Source of the DNA: Drechslerella dactyloides
Lineage: Eukaryota; Ascomycota; Orbiliomycetes; Orbiliales; Orbiliaceae
DNA length: 64,000 bases
Direction: 5' to 3'
NCBI GenBank assembly: GCA_020064725.1
Contig: JAGTWJ010000001.1
Location: forward strand, 930,001-994,000
Shown: one piece after another, positions 55,589 to 64,000 of the stretch
Position numbering within the stretch: the first letter of the stretch is position 1
Layout: each line of letters starts with the position of its first letter
Program-made: the position numbers and the translations under genes
Notes under the pieces: model-generated
Database searches by the model: none
The model's input: the letters and a program-made list of their open reading frames with translations, nothing else
Told to the model about the DNA's origin: nothing

Positions 55589-57953
55589 CGTTGTTGTATA
55601 TTTCGGCTAACGCTGTCGTGATATCCGGAATGTGTTGCCGGTGGTTGCAATTGTTGCCCTCCGTCGGTGCTCGCATGCACGCACGTCGATTCGATCAGAT
55701 TCGATCAGATCCCGGCCCGCCGAAGGTCAAAGTGGGCCACCGCGCGCAAAACTAGATCGCGCGATCGAGAAGAAAGAACCGGTAATAGCGAAAACAACCG
55801 TTCCGTCGGGAAGCGGTCGTGGAAAGAAAGGAAGCAGGAAGCGCGGACGGATCGGCCGGTCTCTATCCTAAAGTTCGCATCCGACGGACTCGCTCGGATT
55901 TATTTAGGAATACGATTCCGCTGCCCTGAATGAATTCTTTCACCATCCATTCCCCTCCCGTGGCGCATTCGCACGCGAGTATTTAAACAGGGCATTCCAC
56001 GCGCTTGGAGGCCTGGCGGCCTGGCGGTGCTGGATGGGGTAGCCCAGTTGAGAGATAAGCGTCGACGGGTCGGGCAGGTGTGCTGCAGCGGTGTCTGGCC
56101 ACCGCCGGTCGAGACAGACACTCTCGTTCCAAAAGCATGCATTGGAGATACCCGAGGCCGCACCAACCCTGTCGTCACCGTCCGTCACACACCTGCAGTC
56201 GCGGCGCCTGGCCGGCGGTCTTGGCGGGAGATTCTCCATTGTGGGCCTCGAGCTCGCAGGCGGATCAGAGACATACAGCATGCTGTTGTAAGAATTTTTT
56301 CCGGATGAAACGAAAGAGCTGTTTCTGTGGCGGCGGTGTCGAGCGAACGTCGGAAATGGCTAGGTATACTAAACGCCGTCTGAAAAATCAAGCGTGCTCG
56401 AGCTCAAGCCAGCTGCGCATACCTGCGGCCCACTGCGCAAAGTATGTCGTATTGTCCGTCGAGAAGGCAAGGCTGTGTCGCACCTGCCAATCGATATTCA
56501 GACGAGCGGCCGCTGCCTACATGCATGTAAGTATGCAGGTATGTCAGTAGGTAGGCACCTCAGGGGACAGGCAGCAGGGCAATCATGCGTTCGTGTTTCG
56601 AAAGCGACGTCGATGCAGCGCATCTCGGATGGAACTGCCTCGCTCGGCCGATTGTCCCAGTTGAGCGGTCGACCGTCTGGTTATGTAATGTATATGTGTG
56701 TCTGTGACGCCGGCGACCCACATGACATTGAGTTCTCCACTCTCGCTGATGTCCGTGAGAAGTGGGCCGCTGTCGACGATCGTATCTCCAATTCGGTCGC
56801 AGATAAGGCCGACGGCCGGATAGATAGATATCAATCATATCGAGATAGATTGAGAGATAGTGAAAACGGCCAGTCCGACGACGGGTGGGTGCGACGTTGG
56901 CATCACGGAACTGTCGTGGTGCGCACGTTCTCGGTTAGAGGTCGCCCGTGATTCAGGTTTCGTAATGCGAATTGCCAGCTCGCGGGACGGTAAAGATGAG
57001 GCCAGGAAACGGCCTAACGCCGCGTGAAGGTAGTGCTAGCCCTGCGCGGCGTGCTGTCAAGCTTTCCGTGGATAAGGTGGGAGGAAGCTTGCCATCGATA
57101 AGGTCGACGCGATAGGATTGTTTGGCTGCATTCGGTATCGCGATGCCATTAGTCATGAGGGTGGACCCAGAACGGATCCAATTGACTTTTGACTTATTCG
57201 GCCTGCTCGATATCAACGCGCCGGATACGAGTAGCTCCTGGCATCTTGTAGATAATCTCCGCTGCATCCTAGACGAGTGTACGTATTGTTAATCAGGCGA
57301 CGCGGGATGCGTCGAGAACCTGGCGCGATGAGGGGTTGCATTGCATGCATCGAGGGGGAAGGTGCCTTCGACGTCCCTCCGATTGAGGGGATTCCGTGTA
57401 GATGTTTGTCCGCGAAGCCTTCCCTTTATGGGATATTAGACAACGCAGCAACACATTTGTGAGGAGGGTGTTTGACAGCGGCGGCTGGCGGCTGGTCGCT
57501 TATTTTGGAGGGCGGGCTTGCGCGCAAACGAGAATTAGCAGTCACACTTTTTGAGATTTGCTGCCCTGCACCGTCTGCCGTCTGTCTCTAGCTAGACATA
57601 CATCGAATCGAACCCGTCGACGCCATCCCATCAACAACAGCATCGCCAACCCCGACATCCCGACACCCCTCTAGGTACGAAGCTCACATCCCGAACGGCC
57701 GTTCTTCCCAATCACCATCGTCCAGCGTCCATTCCGATCCGACGTGGAATCGATCTCAGCGGGCCTCGTCTGTGGGGGGTATTGAAGATGCAGCGTGGAG
57801 CAAGATTGAGAACTCAACGATCGGAGTGGACAAGCTGGAGATGCTACACGACGGGAGAACGAACGGCTCGATAGCAGAGACTACAGGATGAAGGCTAACA
57901 TGGCGGAATTCCGGCCGGCGTAGACTCCCCTCCATCACCACTAAATCACAACC
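55589..57953. other. Intergenic between the permease and uS11 genes
   Basis: Divergent promoter space. GC-rich but without a supported gene. Long open frames here occur on both strands and show no conserved motif. The uS11 promoter should lie in the last few hundred bases; a C/T-rich tract is present near 57640-57670. Confidence 0.4.
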
Positions 57954-58582
57954 ATGGCACCCAAGAAAGGGAAGACAGAGCGCCCAAAGGACGAGAACAT
58001 CTCTCTCGGTCCCCAGATCCGCGACGGTACCTCTTACCACCATCCACTTCGGTCTCGTAGGAGCTTACGGGACTGCTCGTAATCTGTGTCTAACGGTGGA
58101 ACAGGTGAACTGGTCTTCGGCGTCGCCCGCATCTTCGCCTCGTTCAACGACACGTTCGTCCACGTCACCGATCTGTCCGGCCGTGAAACGATCTGCCGTA
58201 TAACCGGCGGCCAGAAGGTCAAGGCCGACCGCGACGAGTCGTCGCCGTACGCGGCCATGTTGGCAGCTCAGGACGTCGCCGTCCGGTGCAAGGAGCTCGG
58301 CATCACGGCCCTGCACATCAAGATCCGCGCCACCGGCGGCAACGGCACAAAGACACCCGGCCCCGGTGCCCAGTCGTACGTCCCACATTCACTCATTCAT
58401 ACATCCCCACTCGAGCATCCGAGAGAGGAATATAAGAAAGAATACAGCTAACGAGAGGTGATGGTAGGGCGCTGCGAGCTTTGGCCCGCGCGGGCATGAA
58501 GATCGGGCGGATCGAGGACGTGACACCGACACCGTCGGACAGCACCCGCCGCAAGGGCGGTAGGAGAGGTCGCAGATTGTAG
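57954..58582 (+). CDS. RPS14: 40S ribosomal protein uS11 (S14)
   Basis: Exons 57954-58026, 58105-58375 and 58468-58582 give 152 residues, the normal eukaryotic length. Sequence markers are MAPKKGKTERPKDENISLGPQ, then GELVFGVARIFASFNDTFVHVTDLSGRE and VKADRDESSPYAAMLAAQDVA. GITALHIKIRATGGNGTKTPGPGAQS, ALRALARAGMKIGRIEDVTP and the basic tail RRKGGRRGRRL complete it. The protein sits on the 40S platform near the mRNA exit channel and binds 18S rRNA. Both introns are GT-AG with phases 1 and 2. An early first intron is common in fungal ribosomal-protein genes. Highly confident housekeeping gene. Confidence 0.97.
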
Positions 58583-59371
58583 GCGGGAAGGCTGTGTCTT
58601 GTCTTGTCGTTTTGCTTTCCGTTGGGCCGTTTTTCTGTTGTCTGCAATACATACCTTCTTCTACCTGTGCAATATTTCTTCCTTCGTTGACTGCGGGGAC
58701 TCGACTTCTTCACGACCACCACTAGTACTACTACTACATCTACATCATCCCTATCATCCCGCTGATGCTGTGCAGACTCTGCATTGTCTCGTCAGGTTCT
58801 TTTCCTTGACTATTAGTCCTGTTGAAGAACGGTGCAGACTGTCACATGCTCCTGCATCCAGCACGGTAGCTACGCATTATACATAATAGAAACGCGGCGT
58901 TCTCCAATAGCTGTAACCGTTCAACCCCGTACAAGATAGATATCTAGATGCAAGATGCAAGATAGCAGTGTAGATGTGGTGGAAGTGGAGCTGCTTGAAG
59001 TGGAGCTTGGCGTGAGTGTTCACCTGGCAACCGAGCCGCGGCGGGAGTGCCAACCTCCCGCCCAAATCGTCCAAATCGACACAAACCGCCAAAAGCGACA
59101 TCGACACCCGCCCGATGCCAACCTCACGTCCTCCAGCGCAAGCCGCCGCGTCCTCCTTCCTCCGCCGTCTCGCCCGCCCGCCGCTGGAGGCTTCCTCGCC
59201 CATGGCCCGGTAGCTTGGATATCTGGATATCGCTGCCCGCCGCCCTCTAGACCTCCTCTAGACCTCCCTCATCGCAGACAACGGCTAACGGCCTCAATCG
59301 ATCGATCGATCAATCGTCGGGTGTGAGCTAGGAATCCAGTCCGGGCACATTGTCGCCCATTCCTCGGCAGC
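58583..59371. other. Intergenic, no gene recognised
   Basis: 3' flank of uS11 (T-rich) followed by GC-rich sequence leading to the next gene. A GATCGATCGATCGATC stretch lies near 59300. Confidence 0.4.
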
Positions 59372-60804
59372 ATGGGTAGCTACGATCCCTCTCTCCAGCT
59401 TCAGCTTTGACCTATTCGCGTGGAATGCCGTGCTGACTCGCCTCGATCACAGCGAACACCGACGAGCCGCTCTACCCGTCTCTCCCGCAGGTCGTCACGA
59501 CGCCCCCGCCGGCGACCAACCTGATCACGCCGTCGACGACGCGAGACTCCGACGCCCGGCCCTCCGAATCCCCCATCACCCCGCTCAAAGATGACGCCCC
59601 CGTCGCCATCTCCGACGACCTCGCCCGCTCCCCCCTCCCGCCCATCCCGCTCGCCGCCACCACCGTAACGCCCGACCCGACCCCGCGCGTCGCCACCACC
59701 GCAGTTTCCAAAGCCGACGCGCTCACATCCCCCGTGCAGGCTCTCGGGGCGGCAGCGGCGCCGCTCCTCACCGCCGCCGAAATCGCAACCCTCTCCCCGC
59801 CGTCGCTGCGCGAGCAGCTCACCATCTCGCAAACCCAAATCGCAACCCTCCAGCGGCTGGCGGAGGAATCCCGCGCCGCGGCCCGGCACTGGCTGCTGCA
59901 GCACAAGATGCTGGAAAGCGACTACACGAACGAGAAGCACCGCTACGAAGTCGAGATTGCCCTCGCCAAGCGCGAAGTCGAGGTCCTCCGCGGCTACGAC
60001 AGCCGGCGCACCGGCCCGTCCAACGCTTCCAACCCGTCCAACATCCCGACACTCAGCGCGGCCAACAGCTTTACCGACGAAGATCTCACCGCCTCCAACG
60101 AGAAGCTGCGGGAGCGCCTCGCCCGCGCGAAGAATCTAATCCTCGAAGAACGCGCTGCGAAGAAGGACCTCGAGGAAATGGTCGAGCGGCTCAAGAAGCG
60201 CATTCGCGACAACCGCCGCCACGACAATATGGTCGACCGCGCGATCCTCCACGTCGAGGCCAGCCGCGGCCTCAAGCGCAGCGAATCGGGCATGTCCGCC
60301 GCCAGCACGCAGCGGGAGGACGGGCTAGCCGCGCTCGGCGAGGTTGCAAGTCAAGTCCTCATGGAGCAGGAGGCCCGTGCTGGCGCCACGCCTAAAAAGA
60401 CAATGCACACACCCCGCGCGGGTGATCTGGTGTCGCCGATTGAGCTTGGCGGTGCCGCCGCCGCCGCCGTAACACCCTCGAAAAAACGACGACGGAGGAA
60501 GAGCCGCGATTCGACCATCTCCGCCAGCGACGGTGAGGCGCCAACGGTAGTCAACACCCCCGCTAGAAAAGTGCAGAGGAAGGAAGCGGGCGCGCTAGCC
60601 GGCAGCCCCGGCACGCCGAAGAGAGCAAAGGGTGGTAGCACGGCCGCCACGCCGAGGAGCGTGAAGAAGAAGCTAAGCGGCAGCTGGAAGGTTACGAATG
60701 CGCGGAGTCCGCTTGTGGCCGGGGTGGAGAATGCGGTGGACCCGCGGGAGAAGTTTGGCGCCGCGTTGAGTTATTCGGAGGGTGGCGGTGGCGGGGGCAC
60801 GTAG
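59372..60804 (+). CDS. Coiled-coil basic nuclear-type protein, uncharacterised
   Basis: Start ATG plus one base (59372-59375) joins exon 2 (59453-60804) across a 77-bp intron with a CTGAC branch point, giving 451 residues (MANTDEPLYPSLPQ…). The micro-exon start is preferred because exon 2 has no early ATG and the unspliced frame ends after 12 codons. After a Pro/Thr/Asp-rich N-terminus come two coiled-coil stretches (LREQLTISQTQIATLQRLAEE… about residues 120-180 and NEKLRERLARAKNLILEERAAK… about 210-255). A basic tail with several SP/TP sites and KKRRRRKS-like clusters follows. This suits a nuclear or chromatin/cytoskeletal structural role, which is inferred only. I do not recognise the family. 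Confidence 0.7.
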
Positions 60805-62491
60805 TCTGGGGATTGTACCGAGTATGATTGTTATGCTGTTCACGTTTTGAATTGTGGTCTTGCTTTCCTTTTTAGTACAACCTGTATATATAGTTACGAT
60901 GTATGCGATGATGTGTGGAACCGCTGTGGCTTTATTGTATGATGTATGTGTATGGACGTTTGGAGTTTTGTAGACGTGTATCCTGTGCGACGGTCCCAGT
61001 TGGTGCGGTTATGAATTTGCAATATTGTACCGCAGTACTCGTATATACACACACGTACGGATGCCGCCTTGCAATGCGATATAATAATGACATTCGAGCC
61101 CGAGTTCGCCTCGAGTCTGATACGTTCAATATTGAATTCCAGATATCTCGAGATGCTACGTATGTATATATATCTCTTACTCAAAATCGATGTAAAAATC
61201 GATGTAAAGAAAGCATTCAGCTCTCATTTACGCTCAATGGCAATTATATGAAACGATTCACCCAACAATTGCATTGGCACACATATATTTGCGCATAATA
61301 TTTGCACAATATATATATAGCAGGAAGTGAAGCTGGAAGACTCGACTCGACGCAGTGCTCCAAAGTGAGCCAATCACAGCGAAGTATCATCCGGCCAATA
61401 GGATGAGAGTTCCCTTTCCGCACCAATAAGGCTAGCCGCACGCACGCACGCATGCACTTGATCAATCGCGAACGAATCCGCGTTCACGATGCATGCATTC
61501 ACAGGCACACATTCCAGCATCCCGTAATTGCGTGCCGCGATTTAAATCCCGCAACTGAGTCCGACGGTCCAAGTTCCATACTAGTGCAATGTTGACCGTG
61601 GGTACGGCGTATAGCAGGCAGCTACTTATATCAGCACAAGTCGATTTGTCGATTGAGCGCCCGGGTATGGCCATATGGATGGTATGGACAGAGGTATTTG
61701 TCTGAGGAAGCCTCGTGGTGATCTCGCCGCTAACCGAACCGAGCCGCGGAATGCTCGCCGCATCGGGTCTTATTTCCGGACGGCTAAATTTTCCGAGCGA
61801 GCGAAATCAAGATTTCAACATTTGCGTTCCCCAACATTCAAGCAGCTACTTACATAAGGAGCTAGATCTAATCTGCAGTATATATCTCGCGCGTCGCTCA
61901 GTGCCTATCTGGTTTGAAATATGGCTGATTGGGGTCGCTCTTGTTGATTCCTGTCTTTTCCAGCGACCGCATATGCATGCGCGCAGCTTGCAGATATGTG
62001 ACGAAACCCCCCAGAACTGCATGCGCGAACATTGGTGGATTGTATCTTACGCTGTTGGTGGAATCTGTTACGTTAGTGATGTTCCATTGATTGTACTGCA
62101 TGTCGTCACGTCGCAGCTTTTCAGCTGGGACCGCACATACGGGCGGCGCGTACGAAGGATGGCGCCGTATACTATAAAATGGTTTGTGTGGGCGATACAG
62201 ATGCTTGCTGTTCCCTGTATACTATAATACTACTTACTCTATTGCATTCTTTCGGTTTCGAATACGAGGAGAATTGATCGATTGAGCTCAAGGGTAATAT
62301 TATTTAATACAGTTACGCAGAAGCAGTGTGTGGTAATTTGCGGGGGGTTGCACACGGGTATACCATTGTTACACACGCTTTAATTACGCCCTGACGATAA
62401 TATCACCAATTGCCACCCTTCGACGGATAGCAGCCACCCGTGTATACCGACGATTGCGATATAATATTTGTATAAGATACGGTCGATAATA
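60805..62491. other. Intergenic, no gene recognised
   Basis: A frame of 170 codons at 61715-62227 has no signature and unlikely composition. AAAATCGATGTAA is duplicated in tandem at about 61186. The last part is the decarboxylase promoter region. No uORF of note is seen. Confidence 0.4.
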
Positions 62492-63940
62492 ATGTCGACG
62501 TTCACGCCTACCGATCTGGCGATTGCAAAGCACGTGCGGTCCGTGGAGTTGTCGGAATGCGAACTATACGGCGAAGACGGCTTCTGGGTCGCCGACCTGG
62601 ATATCGTGCGGCGGCAGCTGGCGCGGTGGGCGAAAGAGCTGCCTTCCGTCCGGCCGTTCTACGGTACACCTTACCCTCCCCATATCTCCACTCACCTATA
62701 CACGCGCCGCATGCTAATCAGTATATTTTATATAGCGGTAAAATGCAACCCGACGCCCCGGCTGCTCGAGCTGCTGGCGTCACCACCGTACAACACCGGC
62801 TTCGACTGCGCGACCCACGCTGAGCTAGCACACATCCTCTCCCTCGGCGTGCCGGGCGACGACATCATCTATGCGAACCCGTGCAAGGCGCCAAGCCACC
62901 TTCGCTTCGCGGCCTCTCGATCCGTGCGGACGATGACGTTCGATAATGTTGCTGAACTGCACAAGATCGCGCGCTGCAGTCCCGGCGCCCGCTGCGTCGT
63001 TCGTATCAAACTTACTCCTACTACGAGCGGTGACGACGACGAGGATATAGAGACGCCGCGGTACGATTTGAGTCTGAAATACGGCGTTACCGTTGATGGT
63101 GCGCGGGAGCTGTTGAGACTTGCGAGAACGTTGGACGTGGCTGTCGTCGGCGTGGCGTTCCACGTTGGGTCCGCGCAGTCGGATGTGCGGGCGTACGCGC
63201 GGTATATCTGTGAGGCGCGCCGGGTATGGCGGGTCGCGGAAGACACGGGACACGATTTCACGCTGCTGGATATCGGCGGCGGGTTCATGGACGAGAGGTT
63301 TGAAGAAGCAGCGGCCGTTATACGTACTGCGCTGGAGGCGGAGTTTGGCGATGTTGCGAATGCGCAGGTGATAGCGGAACCGGGTAGGTTTATCTGCGCT
63401 CCGGCGTTCGCGCTGGCGACGAGCGTGGTCGCGGTGCGGTGTGAGAGTGAAGACGCCGCGGGACGGCGGTCGGTGTACCTGTCCGATGGGATATATTCGA
63501 ATCTGAACGCGGCGACGTGGCCCGGTGAACTCACGTTTCCGAAGGCGGTGAAGGGGCGGCGGATGCTATCGGTAGAAGATGCGGATATCGCGCCGGTGAG
63601 TCCGACGGGCAGCGATCGAGACAGCGGTATCGAAGTTGGCGATGCATACGGAGATGCGGACGGCGAGGTTGGAGTGCAGATGGAGGGCGCGCTGCAGGAG
63701 TACGCGGTGTGGGGACCGACGTGCGATTCCGGGGACGTGATACTGAAGAGCGCGTGGCTGCCGCGGGGGATTGAAGTCGGCGACTGGCTCGTGTTCAAGG
63801 AGCTTGGAGGTGAGTTTTTTATATCGTGAAGTTGTGGGTTTGTGAGTGGAAGGCTGACTTGAATAGCGTATTCGGTGTGCATGCGGTCGCCGTTCAACGG
63901 ATTCGCGACAGAGCACAAGTTCTACTACCTCAACGAGTGA
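62492..63940 (+). CDS. Ornithine decarboxylase (PLP fold III)
   Basis: Exons 62492-62663, 62736-63809 and 63867-63940 give 439 residues. The enzyme converts ornithine to putrescine, the first polyamine step. Diagnostic residues are present: Lys60 in AVKCNP (Schiff base), GFDCATHAE, IIYANPCKAPSHLRFA and MTFDN. His200 lies in FHVGS, the GGG of LDIGGGF follows, Glu272 lies in EPGRF, and Cys387-Asp388 lie in WGPTCDSGD. The C-terminal SPFNGF loop completes the second half-site. ODC works as a head-to-tail dimer, so Cys/Asp of one chain serve the other. The segment between the YSNLN strand and WGPTC is lengthened by an acidic linker. The start at 62492 is preferred over an upstream TTG. It could be a second ODC-like enzyme rather than the only Spe1. 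Confidence 0.9.
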
Positions 63941-64000
63941 CCCAAATGAAGCCAGAGGAGAGCTGCGGATGTCGTTTCGAAGTGGGTGTAATTAAGTACC

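Noticed and set aside
58065..58388. Minus-strand open frame across the uS11 exon
   Set aside because: It is the shadow of the ribosomal-protein exon in GC-rich DNA.
59401..59940. Minus-strand Gly/Arg-rich frame
   Set aside because: Antisense shadow of the coiled-coil protein gene in high-GC sequence.
61715..62227. 170-codon frame upstream of the decarboxylase
   Set aside because: Implausible composition, no homologous motif and no splice support.
62869..63918. Minus-strand open frame of 349 codons
   Set aside because: Antisense to ornithine decarboxylase, whose catalytic residues and splice phases are all correct.

Overview
The window is nuclear DNA from a filamentous ascomycete (Pezizomycotina-like). 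The genes are split by short introns (about 50-150 bp) with GTATGT/GTAAGT donors, CTAAC/CTGAC branch points and CAG/TAG acceptors. The recognisable proteins are fungal: AmdS-type amidase, Tyr1, Nep1/Emg1, an F-box protein, PLAC8, an APC permease, uS11, ornithine decarboxylase and several small secreted cysteine-rich proteins. AT-rich, gene-poor blocks hold relics whose stops look like C-to-T or G-to-A changes, which fits repeat-induced point mutation (RIP). All gene models were spliced by eye. I saw no tRNA, rRNA or CRISPR.

Left part (1-21.4 kb): an O-methyltransferase relic, a foldback element, an intact haem aldoxime dehydratase (4116), an intact prephenate dehydrogenase (5614), a broken small secreted protein (8237), an intact AmdS-type amidase (10229), a broken Dal5-type MFS carrier (13275), an intact SAM methyltransferase (17389) and the rRNA methyltransferase Emg1/Nep1 (minus strand). 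Aldoxime dehydratase plus amidase on one strand, with a tyrosine-biosynthesis enzyme between them, suggests an aldoxime-nitrile-amide-acid cluster that has lost its transporter. No P450 or nitrilase/nitrile hydratase is visible.

Middle part (21.4-53.6 kb): a gene-poor, repeat-rich compartment. It holds a secreted GPI-like protein built from three copies of a six-cysteine module (25765), at least seven copies of a repeat-borne gene family with a 13-nt first exon (27-43 kb), an F-box gene carrying a tiny hairpin insertion in an intron (33073), a PLAC8 gene (minus, 39398), a Kex2-type secreted cysteine-rich protein (minus, 46007), a Helitron Rep relic (about 48.7-49.65 kb) and many microsatellites.

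Right part (53.7-64 kb): a GC-richer core-like segment with an amino-acid/GABA-type permease (minus), ribosomal protein uS11, a coiled-coil basic protein and ornithine decarboxylase. The change in base composition and gene density near 53.7 kb looks like an accessory/core boundary.
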